Part shown: one piece after another, positions 38,601 through 46,664 of the stretch
Position numbering within the stretch: the first letter of the stretch is position 1
Layout: every line of letters begins with the position of its first letter
Source: Stenotrophomonas sp. ASS1
Lineage (GTDB): Bacteria > Pseudomonadota > Gammaproteobacteria > Xanthomonadales > Xanthomonadaceae
DNA: 64,000 nucleotides
NCBI RefSeq assembly: GCF_004346925.1
Contig: NZ_CP031167.1
Span: 1,074,001-1,138,000 of the forward strand
Direction: 5' to 3'
Made by a program: the position numbers and the translations under genes
Notes under the pieces: generated by a model
Seen by the model: the letters and a program-made list of their open reading frames with translations, nothing else
Told to the model about the DNA's origin: nothing
The model's database searches: none

Positions 38601-41600
38601 GGATGGCGGCACCGGCAACGACACCCTGGCCGGTGAGGCCGGCAACGACCTGATGCGGGGCGGGGATGGCAATGACACCTACCTGTTCGATCGGGAGGGT
38701 GGCAACGACCGCATCGAAGACGCACTGGGCGTCAATCGCATCGTGCTGCAGAACGTGGCCAACCACGAGGTCTGGCTGCAGAAGGTGGGCAACGATCTGC
38801 TGGTCAGCGTGATTGGAGGCAGCACTCGGATCACCATCGCGGGCTACTACACCGGCGCCAGCCGGATCACCGAGATCGCGACCGGTGCAGGCTCGCTGTT
38901 CCTCGCCCACGCCGAGCCGCTGCTTGCGGCAATGGCGGCAGAGTCGGCGTCCGTGCCGGCTGGGATGTCCTCCAGCTTGCAGGGCATGCTCGGCAGCTAC
39001 TGGCAGAACTCGAGCAAGCCGGCACCGCTGGTCGAAACGCAGTACCTGGCCACCGACGAGGACGTGCCGCTCAGTGGCGGCGTCAATGCCGTCGACCATG
39101 ACGGGAACATCACCGGGTACACGGTGATCACCGCCCCCGGCATGGGGACCGTCACGCTTAATGCGGCCACCGGCGCCTGGGTCTACACGCCGGCGGCGGA
39201 CCGCCACGGCAATGACCATTTCGTGGTCCGGGTCACCGATGCCGACGGCAATACCGCCGACCAGATCGTCGATCTGGAGGTGCGCTCGGTCAACGACGCG
39301 CCCAGCGACATCCTCGCACCCGGTCCGCTGGCCGTGGACGAGAACGCCGCCAACAACCTGTCGCTGGGCCGCTTCGGCCATGTCGATCGCGACGGCGCGG
39401 AAGATACGGCCAGCTTCACCCTGATCAATGATGGCGGCGGCCGCTTCAAGCTCACCGCCGATGGCACGCTCAGCGTTCGTGATGGCACCAAGCTGGACTA
39501 TGAGACCGCCACCGCGCACACCATCCGGGTGCGCGTGACCGACGGCGCCGGCGCGTGGTTCGAGAAGGACTTCAAGATCGACGTCCGCAACGTCAACGAG
39601 GCGCCGTTCACGCCGACCCGGCCACCGAACACTGCGGCCGTACTGGCCGGCGAGAAGACCGGGGCCGGTACGGTGGTGGGCACCTTCGTGATCGGGGACC
39701 CCGACAAGACCACGCCGACCCTGCAACTGGTGACCAACACGGGTGGCCTGCTGGAAGTGGTGGGCAACCAGGTGCGTGTGCGTGCGGGCGTTGCGATCGA
39801 CTTCGAGACGCTGGCCGCCGCGCAGGGCGCGACCCTGGTCGATCTGGATGGCGATGGCATCAAGGAGGTGCTGCTGACCGCCAGCGTGAGGGCGTACGAC
39901 GGCAGCCTGGCATCGGCCTCGACGCTCAGCTTCACCTATGCCATTGAAGATGAGAACGAAGCGCCGACGGCGGTGGTGTTCGCGGCCACCACCACCAGCT
40001 TCAGCGAAACCGATCGCGTTCCCACCGGAACCGCGCTGCCGGCGATCCTGCTCGGCACGCTGTCGGCCACCGATCCAGACACCACCGCCGGCAGTGATTT
40101 CGCCACGATGGTGTTCAGCGTGTCCGACAGCCGCTTCGAGATCATCAACGGCAACCAGCTGCGCCTTAAGGCCGGTGCGATCGTTGACTATGAAGCGGGA
40201 GGCAACGTCACCGTGACGGTCACCGCGACCGATCGCGGCGGCGCCGGATTGAGCGTCAGCAAGCAGTTGGTCTTCACCGTGGTCAACCGGGATGACTACC
40301 TGTACGGCACTGCCGCTGGCGAAACGCTGGTCGGCCAGGCCAACCGGGACGTGATCCAGGGGCTCGGCGGCAACGACATCATCAACGGCGGCGGTGGCAA
40401 CGACGACCTGTACGGCGGCGATGGCGATGACAATCTGCGCGGTGAGGCTGGCGACGACAAACTGTGGGGCGAGCTGGGTCGCGACACGCTGTACGGTGGC
40501 GCAGGCGTCGACGAACTGCGTGGTGGTGATGGCGATGACAACCTGTATGGCGAAGACGGTGATGACCGCCTGTACGGCGACGCCGGCAATGACATCCTCG
40601 ATGGCGGTGCCGGCAATGACCTGCTGGAAGGGGGCATCGGAAATGACACGCTGCGCGGCGGCGTCGGCAACGACATCCTGCGCGGTGGCGATGGCGACGA
40701 TATCCTCGATGGCGGCGTCGGTGCCGACACCCTGTCCGGAGGCGCCGGTGTCGATACGTTGACCTACGCCTCGGCGACGGCGGGCATCGTGCTGAACCTG
40801 GCTACCGGAACACATGGCGGCGCGGCCGCCGGCGATGTGCTGGAAGATGCGTTCGAGCGCGTGATCGGCAGTGGGTTCGACGACGTCATCAATGGTGGCG
40901 CGGGGGATGATTACATCGAGGGTGGCGCAGGCAACGACAAGCTCTACGGCGGCGCTGGCAACGACACGCTGTATGGCGGTGATGGTGACGACCTGCTCGA
41001 TGCGCAGGCCGGCAATGACACCCTGTATGGCGGCGCCGGTAACGACATCCTGATTGGTGGCGATGATAGCGACGTCTACTTGATCGACCGCAACTCCGGT
41101 GCCGACGAAATCCGTAACTACGACTCCAGTGGCGACGATATCGACGTCATCGGCTATCGCGACATCAGCCGCAATGACCTGTGGTTCAGCCGTACCGGCG
41201 ATGACCTGGTGATCTCGGTGATCGGCACCAGCGTGGTGACCACGATCAAGGGCTGGTACACGACCACCAATGCCAATGATCGCGCCAACTACAAGATTGA
41301 TTTCTTCCTGGCCGGCGAGCACGCCAGCAGCACGATCAATGCAGAGGCACTGGTCGCGCTGATGGCCGGTCGCACCAAGCCGGCCACGGTCGCGGCCTAT
41401 CAGGCATTGCATGCGGACGGCACGTTCGAGAACCAGTGGCGGCACTACTGGGATGGCAACGGCCTGCCGTCGATCAGCATCGTGCCGGATCAGTCGATCA
41501 ACGAGGATGGCCAGGTCGCCCTGCAGTTCACCGTCGGTGATGACCTGACCCCGGCATCTGGGGTCACCGTGCGTGCCGTGGCGGTGGATGCCACTGACCT

Positions 41601-44600
41601 CACGACGGTGGTGGCCTGGATGAATACTCCGACGATCACTGCGGGGGCCAACGGCGAGCGTACGGTGACGCTGGTGCCGAAGGGCAACGCCAGCGGACGC
41701 GTTGCGATCAAGCTGATCGCAACCGATGCCGGTGGGCTGGTGACCGAGCGCGTGTTCTTCATGAATGTGGCGCCGGTAGTGGACGCGCCGGTGATTACCC
41801 GTGCCGTGCAGGTCGGCAAGACACTTGATAGTGGCACGCTGACGCTGGATGTGCAGGCGGCGCTGTCCGATGCCGATGGTTCGGAGACCCTGGAGATCCG
41901 CATCTCGAACCTGCCGACCGGGCTGACCCTGAACAAGGGCACGAACCTGGGCAACGGCGTGTGGTCGCTGACGCCGGCGCAGCTGGCCGGTCTGGCGCTG
42001 GTCGGTCCGGCCACGTGGTCGGCCGACCTGACCGGCACTGCGGCGCTGACGGTGACTGCCATCGCCAAGGAGACCGCGACGGGCAAGACCAGCAGCAAGA
42101 CGCAGACGCTGTCGGTCACCATCAATGCGCGTCCGACCGACATCACTGTCGACCGCGCGTTGAGTACGGTCGAGTCAACCGCGGATGCACCGGTGGCCAA
42201 TGGCACGGTGCTCGGCAATTTCGCCCGCGTCGATGCGGACAACGATGGCTTCACCTTCAGCCTGACCAACAACGCGGGCGGCCGCTTTGCGATTTCCGCA
42301 GCCGGTGTGCTGACCGTGGCCAATGCCAGCCTGCTCGACTACGAGGCCAACACCTCGCACCAGATCGTGGTGCGGGTGACCGATTCGGGCGGGTTGACCC
42401 GCGACAAGACCTTCACCGTCGCGGTGACCAACGTCGATGAAGCCCCGGCCACGCCGACCGTCTCCAGCCAGCCGGTGGCGATTGCTGCGGAGAATGCAGC
42501 ATTGGGTGGTGTGGTGATTGCCAACTTGGCTTCCAGCGGTGGCAATGGCACCTACAGCTATGTGCTGGAGGGCGACGCGCGCGGCTGGTTCACCCTGGTC
42601 GGCAACCAGCTGAAGTTCCGTGATGGCCTGGTACTGGATTTCGAGGCGCTGAAGGCCGCCGGCATGACCCTGAGCGATGCTGACAGCGATGGCCGCCAGG
42701 AAGTGGTGTACTCGGTGTCGGTGAAGGCGGTATCCGGTGGATTGACCTCGGCAGGTGCGCGCACCATTACCGTACGCCTGGAGGACGTCAATGACGCGCC
42801 TCATGGCATCACTGCCGACCGCTCGCTCAGCATTGCCGAGAACTCGGGCAACGGCACCGAGGTCGGCAGGTTCAGCGGCCAGGACCAGGACGTTACCGAC
42901 GGTCTGACCTTCACCCTGGTCAACAACGCTGGCGGCCGCTTTGCCATCACCGCGGCTGGTGTACTGAGCGTTGCCAATGGCGGGCTGCTGGACTACGAGG
43001 CCGCCACTTCGCATGCAATCACGGTGAGGGTGACCGACACCCACGGCGCGACCCGCGACCAGGTGTTCCAAGTGGGCGTGTCCAACGTCAACGAAGCACC
43101 ACGAACGCCGGACGTCGTACAGCACGTGGCGCTCACCTCCGAGAACACCGGCGTGTCCGGGCAGGTGGTAGCCACGCTGTCCTCGTCTGATCCGGACGGG
43201 ACCGTACCCTCGTATCAGATCATCAACGACCCCTTTGCCTGGTTCGTCATTTCCGGAAACCAGCTCAAGTACAACGTCAGCAGTTTCGATTTCGAAGCGG
43301 TTGCACCGTACCTGCAGCTGATCGACGGCGACGGCGACGGCCAGCTGGAGGCTTACTACAACGTCACGGTCCGTGCCACGGATGGTGCGCTGGTGTCGGG
43401 CAATCGCGAGATCACGGTACGCATCGAAGACGTCAACGAGGCACCGACGACCTGGGGCCAGAGTCTGACGCTGGCCGAATCGGCGCCGGGCGCGGGCCAG
43501 ACCGTGTTCCAGTTCACCAACTGGTCCGACCCCGACAGCCAGTGGTACAACCGCGACCACCGGTTTGCCATCACAGGTGGTGCCAGCAACCTGTTCGGCA
43601 TCAACGCCACCACGGGTCAGATCGCGCTGCACGGGCAGCTGGACTATGAAACCGCGCAGAGCCACCAGATCCAGGTGACGGTCACCGATCGTGGTGGCCT
43701 GTCCAGCAGCACCTGGGTGACGATCAATGTGCAGAACGTCAATGAGCGGCCGACGGTCGTGACTTGGCAGGATGGGAATTTCTATCAGGTGCTCTCAGCG
43801 AGTGACCAGGAGGACTTCTACGCCATCATGCATGTCACCAGTGCAGTGGAGTTCACTGGCATCTCCAGCCAGTATTGGGATACCTACTCGGGTGAAACCG
43901 AAATGCTCGATGGAGGTATTACAACGCGCGGTATCTCGGGCGATGGTTTCCTTACTTCTTACGGAAGCAACATCTTCGATTCGCGCATCGTGGGCCGTGG
44001 CGGCCGTCGAACGGAGATATCTGGAAACTGGGGCGATCCGCGAGGCAGCGGCGCGGGCTACTACCAGGAAACCTACTACGACACCTGGTATGAAATCGTC
44101 GTTCAGGCGGTGGATTCTGCAGGGCAGTGGAGTGATCCTTTGAAGTTTGTCGTCAACCAATGGGGCGGGCGCCTCGGTCCGGTCGTACTTGACCTGGATG
44201 GCGACGGCGTGGAGACCGTGGGCTGGGCGCAGAGCGCCACGCGCTTTGACATGGACGGTGATGGCGTGCGTGATCTGACCGGTTGGGTCGGGCCGCACGA
44301 CGGTCTACTGGTGCTCGACCGCAACCGCAACGGCACGATTGATTCCGGCGCCGAAATCTCGTTCACGATGGATCTGGAGGGGGCCCATTCCGACCTCGAA
44401 GGTCTGGCTGCCTATGACAGCAATGGTGATCGGCGTCTGGATGCCAATGACGCCCGCTTCGAAGAGTTCCAGGTCTGGCGTGACGCCAACCGCGATGGCA
44501 TCAGCCAGGCGGGTGAGCTGTTGACGTTGCAGCAGGCCGGCGTGGCGTCGATCAACCTCGATGCGCGCCGCACCGGGCAGATGCCGGGTACATCGGTGGA

Positions 44601-45156
44601 CAACACTACCTATGCCAACGGTCAGTACACCCGTACCGATGGCACCCAGGCGGCCCTGTCGGACATGTTCTTCGCTTTCGGCGAGCGCGATGAGGAGGGC
44701 AACGGTGACGGCCTGAATCTGAATGCTGGCGCCGGCAAGGGCGGACGCGACCTGGGCAGCGGTGATGCCGCCTCCGGCCGGGTCAACCGTCGAGGCGGCG
44801 ATCCACGCTTCGCGCCTGCAGCTGACCTGCCGCAGGCCCCGGTGGCGCAAGCAGTGACGGAACCGGGGGATCGTTTCGGTGGCGTTGAGCCCACAGCCGC
44901 CGAGCGGATGCAGCAATCGGCTCGTTCGGAACATCGTGCTCCCATCGACGAAAGCATTCCCTCCGGCCAGGCATCACAGCGCTCAGCCTTGCATGACAAT
45001 CTGGCGCTGGCACAGAAGAAGCGGTTCCAGATGATCGAAGCGATGTCCACGTTCGACGCCCAGCCCTATGCCCAGGGCATCAGCACAGCGGCGCGCGATC
45101 CGGCCACCATGGAACTGTTGACCGCCATTCCCGACTACAGGATTTCCCGTTCATGA
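32632..45156 (+). CDS. Giant RTX protein, type I secreted, with HEXXH and glycine-zipper N-terminus
   Basis: A 4174-residue protein. Order: residues 1-480, non-repetitive, with HEIAH at 99-103 (zinc-peptidase-type motif); 481-561, a glycine-zipper hydrophobic region (GGYVGARLGASLV to ILGGLVGSFFSSG); five blocks of GGxGxDxxx calcium-binding nonapeptides (about 816-1007, 1133-1253, 1398-1553, 1740-2023, 2556-2827), most followed by a TIKDWF-type RTX-associated segment; cadherin-like repeats (about 2140-2550 and 2940-3710); a DxDxDG calcium module (LDLDGDGV, DRNRNGTID, DSNGDRRLDAND; 3847-3977); and a hydrophilic C-terminal tail that should hold the secretion signal. No signal peptide. GGAG sits 7 bp before the ATG at 32632; the ATG at 32626 is too close. 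Composition is mosaic. The neighbouring HlyC-like protein suggests lysine acylation and pore formation, while the cadherin repeats suggest adhesion; both remain inference. Confidence 0.92.
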   Translation: MSELSIRLNTLLDQFASRNADTRTAAQRLRQAISSSPSLVKRFESAIAEGKLKTIELLPRSATERAHMSDEGVLAIGRDAVVGNATTEFMDQLRDTLGHEIAHAHYKGYDFALNVLSEEVEKLAFERTETRNYTAVLQNFLAAARRNEAVAAIGGWNANISKMIADSGGRPLDRAAVLERMAQVNPRCVIEVNGVYQMAAGIVLNADLTANVSDQSVEAFAKCYFDGSKGSLGPQGKSSYTDYYLSYGVSLIVRMERYNNPYGDPDRALVQINLAALGTTEAALEVAGLTFQGKGDIFFYTDLGGGPNNGFQRSGTTTGPRFDPDQWNAFFDRTRLQQIAQAGALGGVIGGAISSALKLNDPAWQVISSATLSTIGENFAEAISARGLGVRLSSGDFSSILADLPEEFQANLRSAGAGAVSSYLTAELFRTLGIEGTLGEIAQTAAGAALSQVIQNANLIADGAKISVFEGLGETQIFNAVGGYVGARLGASLVKFDTVGGQIGAQVGSAIGAYVGASVATTWAAAGSKVGGAAYGAIGAAIGALVGYILGGLVGSFFSSGKPRSWASVSWEEASDGFVVTGIRSRSGGSKAGARVLANAVADNLNAVLKMSGSRVASGASIDGGTYGTYGKDYRYWSATPVGFATAEELIGHGSALALAGMADKMVGGNIYIKRAIVQHLGMLPSPRGFNVTSMIGDLAMAADYGQYVMDPFQVNSLIAGAPDSGLAAQWAITLARAIELGLNKRASTDWTGGFAAWMDQLPDGELDGRGLNAANVSARYNAIDGRKFVLTGGSDEELFSISDTIVTADKDRILGGIGNDSIIVNGATLSSTTGLLINGKAAPATHRIGIAAVIDAGAGDDLVRGGDLGNDLLGGSGNDTLVGALLDDWLLGGDGNDVLFAGNVTNVNFAIGDASAQALAIAARGGNGNYLDGGAGDDRLYGGTGSDWLEGGAGNDLLVGGEGGDIIAGGAGDDRGANGEARLFGGGGADQYLFRLGDGRDVIYDEEGAGAIRGSGDSLNDRLAKIANGQLARNWAGGGEYEVNGSVKGGEDAIVFGTGLSLQNIQMRRSSASGAGNDLIIALVSYDAAGNATLTGDELTIKDWFESSHRVEWLRFADGEDIRIGDMTSYIIGTGGSDVILGTYGADFLYGGAGNDEIRGLAGNDFGNGGSGDDFVAGDGDQDWVMGGSGNDQVLGGAGNDTVFGDDGNDRVYGGTGSDLVVGGRGNDEVVGGEGDDVFRYQRGDGDDIVMDDYVDNWDLVWERGAYVNGYVRNADGTVSKDGVVYFDGSTWISHNDWNDEAQVLRRHKGALNGLIARNAGVDSLEFGVGIDIQDVMLQRDGNDLRLVIGRDGEKERLSASSDRITIKDWYALGGSIENMVFAATGRHTLTDMTLLGGGDGNDTIAGTAGKDWLTGNGGDDVIDGGAGNDLLMGNEGDDTLRGGAGDDILYGGQGDDLLHGGAGADTLFGGGGVDIASYAGSAAVRVYLEGTFANTGDAKGDVYSSIEGIEGSAGADRLGGSIGADVLRGGGGADALYGGEGDDAYEYNVGDGSDVIYEGAFYLDEVMSSSGTFGSAYTASWEYLGLGETTAGNKHQYRLTVKEIASGTVVYQSVDKVDFLFDAPVANAPASTTWPSAQGQFRSSTWRNGPNGQQIVREVFQATDGGQDTLVLGAGLSLSNLRLALSGTTLQVDVFAAQNGTIKLANHTNAQRRVEFMQLKDGLVLDLRQFRQLSQGGSASDDVLFGSDGADTLTGLAGHDVLAGGDGNDTLRGGDGDDTLEGGAGADILDGGSDRISLGQTAVAGEAYGDTVRYVTSTASLVLDLAAGTLSGGHADGDTLVAVNGVSTLENVVGSDGFADTISGDSRANRLIGLGGNDWLDGRGGDDVLIGGDGNDTLMGGDGNDALSGDAGDDRLEGGGGNDVLAGGAGADELYGGLGDDQISGDVGNDKAWGGEGNDTLGGQDGDDQLYGEAGNDTLVGGAGDDLLDGGTGNDTLAGEAGNDLMRGGDGNDTYLFDREGGNDRIEDALGVNRIVLQNVANHEVWLQKVGNDLLVSVIGGSTRITIAGYYTGASRITEIATGAGSLFLAHAEPLLAAMAAESASVPAGMSSSLQGMLGSYWQNSSKPAPLVETQYLATDEDVPLSGGVNAVDHDGNITGYTVITAPGMGTVTLNAATGAWVYTPAADRHGNDHFVVRVTDADGNTADQIVDLEVRSVNDAPSDILAPGPLAVDENAANNLSLGRFGHVDRDGAEDTASFTLINDGGGRFKLTADGTLSVRDGTKLDYETATAHTIRVRVTDGAGAWFEKDFKIDVRNVNEAPFTPTRPPNTAAVLAGEKTGAGTVVGTFVIGDPDKTTPTLQLVTNTGGLLEVVGNQVRVRAGVAIDFETLAAAQGATLVDLDGDGIKEVLLTASVRAYDGSLASASTLSFTYAIEDENEAPTAVVFAATTTSFSETDRVPTGTALPAILLGTLSATDPDTTAGSDFATMVFSVSDSRFEIINGNQLRLKAGAIVDYEAGGNVTVTVTATDRGGAGLSVSKQLVFTVVNRDDYLYGTAAGETLVGQANRDVIQGLGGNDIINGGGGNDDLYGGDGDDNLRGEAGDDKLWGELGRDTLYGGAGVDELRGGDGDDNLYGEDGDDRLYGDAGNDILDGGAGNDLLEGGIGNDTLRGGVGNDILRGGDGDDILDGGVGADTLSGGAGVDTLTYASATAGIVLNLATGTHGGAAAGDVLEDAFERVIGSGFDDVINGGAGDDYIEGGAGNDKLYGGAGNDTLYGGDGDDLLDAQAGNDTLYGGAGNDILIGGDDSDVYLIDRNSGADEIRNYDSSGDDIDVIGYRDISRNDLWFSRTGDDLVISVIGTSVVTTIKGWYTTTNANDRANYKIDFFLAGEHASSTINAEALVALMAGRTKPATVAAYQALHADGTFENQWRHYWDGNGLPSISIVPDQSINEDGQVALQFTVGDDLTPASGVTVRAVAVDATDLTTVVAWMNTPTITAGANGERTVTLVPKGNASGRVAIKLIATDAGGLVTERVFFMNVAPVVDAPVITRAVQVGKTLDSGTLTLDVQAALSDADGSETLEIRISNLPTGLTLNKGTNLGNGVWSLTPAQLAGLALVGPATWSADLTGTAALTVTAIAKETATGKTSSKTQTLSVTINARPTDITVDRALSTVESTADAPVANGTVLGNFARVDADNDGFTFSLTNNAGGRFAISAAGVLTVANASLLDYEANTSHQIVVRVTDSGGLTRDKTFTVAVTNVDEAPATPTVSSQPVAIAAENAALGGVVIANLASSGGNGTYSYVLEGDARGWFTLVGNQLKFRDGLVLDFEALKAAGMTLSDADSDGRQEVVYSVSVKAVSGGLTSAGARTITVRLEDVNDAPHGITADRSLSIAENSGNGTEVGRFSGQDQDVTDGLTFTLVNNAGGRFAITAAGVLSVANGGLLDYEAATSHAITVRVTDTHGATRDQVFQVGVSNVNEAPRTPDVVQHVALTSENTGVSGQVVATLSSSDPDGTVPSYQIINDPFAWFVISGNQLKYNVSSFDFEAVAPYLQLIDGDGDGQLEAYYNVTVRATDGALVSGNREITVRIEDVNEAPTTWGQSLTLAESAPGAGQTVFQFTNWSDPDSQWYNRDHRFAITGGASNLFGINATTGQIALHGQLDYETAQSHQIQVTVTDRGGLSSSTWVTINVQNVNERPTVVTWQDGNFYQVLSASDQEDFYAIMHVTSAVEFTGISSQYWDTYSGETEMLDGGITTRGISGDGFLTSYGSNIFDSRIVGRGGRRTEISGNWGDPRGSGAGYYQETYYDTWYEIVVQAVDSAGQWSDPLKFVVNQWGGRLGPVVLDLDGDGVETVGWAQSATRFDMDGDGVRDLTGWVGPHDGLLVLDRNRNGTIDSGAEISFTMDLEGAHSDLEGLAAYDSNGDRRLDANDARFEEFQVWRDANRDGISQAGELLTLQQAGVASINLDARRTGQMPGTSVDNTTYANGQYTRTDGTQAALSDMFFAFGERDEEGNGDGLNLNAGAGKGGRDLGSGDAASGRVNRRGGDPRFAPAADLPQAPVAQAVTEPGDRFGGVEPTAAERMQQSARSEHRAPIDESIPSGQASQRSALHDNLALAQKKRFQMIEAMSTFDAQPYAQGISTAARDPATMELLTAIPDYRISRS
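35079..41110 (+). repeat. RTX nonapeptide-coding repeat blocks
   Basis: Five blocks of 27-bp coding repeats (GGxGxDxxx; about 75-80 units by hand count) within the RTX gene. They are at about 35079-35650, 36030-36390, 36825-37290, 37850-38700 (interrupted near 38030-38235) and 40297-41110. Each would fold as a calcium-loaded parallel beta-roll after export. Near-identical units favour recombination and unequal length between strains. Confidence 0.9.
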
Positions 45157-45707
45157 TCACGTCCACGACCGCCACCGCCACCACCACCACCGACGGGGCG
45201 CCGCGTACCGTTGCCGAGGCCCTCGGCCAGATCGTCTGGCTGCTTTCACAGTCGCCGCTGCACCGTGAGATGCAGTTGAAGGACCTCGAATGGTCATTCA
45301 TGCCGCCGCTGCTGAAGGAGCAGTTCCGGGTGTTCCGTTTCGGCACCCTGCCGCCGTTGCCGGGCATGCAGGAGGCCGGTGCGGCCTTCGCCGGGGTGAC
45401 CCAGCAGGCGCTGGAACAGTTGCCGCTTGGAGTTGCAATCTGGGCCAATTTGTCAGAGGAGGCCGAGCGCAAGCTGGAAGCCGGCGAGCGGCTGGAACTG
45501 GACGACTGGAACAGCGGCGATCGCCTGTGGCTGATCGAGTTCATCACCCCCTTCGCCCAGCCCGGCAACGGCCTGGCCGAGGCCATGCTGGGCGATCTGC
45601 TGACCGGGCCGTTCGCGGGGCGCAGTCTGTCCATGCACCGGACCGATCCGGCCACCGGCCGGCGTGACAAGGTGACCCTGGGCGGCGTGCCGTCGCAGGC
45701 GGCCTGA
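45153..45707 (+). CDS. HlyC-type toxin-activating lysine acyltransferase
   Basis: A 184-residue cytoplasmic protein of the RTX acyltransferase family, which moves a fatty acyl group from acyl-ACP to lysines of an RTX protoxin before export. The core reads LGQIVWLLSQSPLHREM, then IWANLSEEAERKLEAG and DDWNSGDRLWLIEFITPF, matching HlyC segment by segment. His37 aligns with the catalytic His23 of HlyC. By my alignment the position of HlyC Asp92 is Glu129 here, a conservative change worth testing. The start overlaps the RTX stop by 4 bp (ATGA). Acyltransferase genes usually precede the toxin gene; here it is last. The first 15 residues are a Thr/Ala-rich extension. Confidence 0.88.
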   Translation: MITSTTATATTTTDGAPRTVAEALGQIVWLLSQSPLHREMQLKDLEWSFMPPLLKEQFRVFRFGTLPPLPGMQEAGAAFAGVTQQALEQLPLGVAIWANLSEEAERKLEAGERLELDDWNSGDRLWLIEFITPFAQPGNGLAEAMLGDLLTGPFAGRSLSMHRTDPATGRRDKVTLGGVPSQAA

Positions 45708-45899
45708 TCCGGGAGAGGTGAACGTCCGCCCCGGTCGCCACGCTGGCGGTCGGGGGAGTAGAGGCAAGCCCGGTGGGCCGGGGCTCGATGATAGAATGCC
45801 GGGTTTCTGGCAGTGCCCACCCATGGGCGGCCGGGTATCGGCAACTCCGGCTGTGTGCTATGACAGGCACCAGCCCCCGGACAATGGAATCACTTACCT

Positions 45900-46463
45900 A
45901 TGGCGCGCGGCATCAACAAAGTCATCCTGGTCGGCAACCTCGGCAACGACCCGGACGTGAAGTACACCCAGAGCGGCATGGCGATCACCCGCATCAGCCT
46001 GGCCACCACCAGCGTCCGCAAGGACAAGGATGGCAACCAGCAGGAACGTACCGAATGGCACCGCGTGGTGTTCTTCGGCAAGCTCGGCGAGATCGCCGGC
46101 GAGTACCTGCGCAAGGGGAGCTCGGTCTACGTCGAAGGCAGCCTGCGCTACGACAAGTACACCGGCCAGGACGGCGTGGAGAAGTACTCCACCGACATCG
46201 TTGCCGATGAAATGCAGATGCTGGGCGGCCGTGGTGAAGGGGGCGGTGGCGGCGGTGGTGGCAACTACGGTGGCGATCGCCCGCAGCGCCAGCAGGCCCC
46301 GCGCCAGGAGTACGGCGGCGGTGGCGGCGGCCAGCGTGGCGGCCAGGGCGGTGGCTATGGCAACCAGGGCGGCGGTTACGGCAACCAGGGTGGCAACCAG
46401 CGCCCGCAGCCGCAGCAGGCGCCGCCGATGGACGACTTCGCTGACGACGATATTCCGTTCTGA
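45900..46463 (+). CDS. ssb: Single-stranded DNA-binding protein
   Basis: A 187-residue SSB. Residues 1-110 form the OB-fold ([48 protein letters not shown]). Residues 118-175 are a glycine/glutamine-rich linker with repeated GGGYGNQ units. The acidic tip DDDIPF binds partner proteins in replication and repair. The protein works as a tetramer on single-stranded DNA. The 192-bp gap before it holds a -10-like TAGAAT near 45793 but no clear -35. A strong terminator follows. Confidence 0.97.
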   Translation: MARGINKVILVGNLGNDPDVKYTQSGMAITRISLATTSVRKDKDGNQQERTEWHRVVFFGKLGEIAGEYLRKGSSVYVEGSLRYDKYTGQDGVEKYSTDIVADEMQMLGGRGEGGGGGGGGNYGGDRPQRQQAPRQEYGGGGGGQRGGQGGGYGNQGGGYGNQGGNQRPQPQQAPPMDDFADDDIPF

Positions 46464-46484
46464 TCGGACGCTCGCCTGCAGCAC

Positions 46485-46518
46485 AAAAGAAAGCCCCGCT
46501 CATGCGGGGCTTTTCTTT
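46485..46518 (+). terminator. Rho-independent terminator of ssb
   Basis: AAAGCCCCGC pairs with GCGGGGCTTTT around a TCAT loop, with a further AAAAGA/TCTTT extension, so it could work in both directions. Confidence 0.9.
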
Positions 46519-46573
46519 GTCCGCGATTCCTGCGGAGTTGTGCCCCGCAGCATCAGTTTTCGTGCACCGCGAC

Positions 46574-46602
46574 TTGCAAACAGACAATTTCCTCCCCTAT
46601 GG
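46574..46602 (+). promoter_or_regulatory. Possible promoter of the rightward oxidative sugar operon
   Basis: TTGCAA (46574-46579), 17 bp, then CTATGG (46597-46602). The operator palindrome begins at the next base, so a bound repressor would cover the start site. The -10 is weak. Confidence 0.4.
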
Positions 46603-46616
46603 TGCAATCGATTGCA
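46603..46616. promoter_or_regulatory. Perfect 14-bp LacI-type operator, left end of locus
   Basis: TGCAATCGATTGCA is a perfect palindrome with central CG. The identical 14-mer lies at 55287-55300 beside a LacI-family gene. The two copies stand at the heads of the two operons of this locus. Confidence 0.82.
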
Positions 46617-46664
46617 TTGCTGTGAATCGTTGCGTTTGATACCGGTTGGGAGGCCGGCAGGTGG

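Noticed and set aside
35079..41110. Regularly spaced short repeats that could suggest a CRISPR array
   Set aside because: The 27-bp period is in frame and codes for calcium-binding nonapeptides; there are no unique spacers or cas genes.
34711..41445. Two long minus-strand open frames (767 and 1070 codons) in the RTX region
   Set aside because: They mirror the periodic GGxGxD codons and read as alternating Val-Ile-Ala repeats; the plus strand is clearly coding.
46603..46616. Palindrome as a REP element of the SMAG family
   Set aside because: It has no GTAG head, lies in a promoter rather than at a gene end, and its only other copy is beside a LacI gene, so an operator is more likely.
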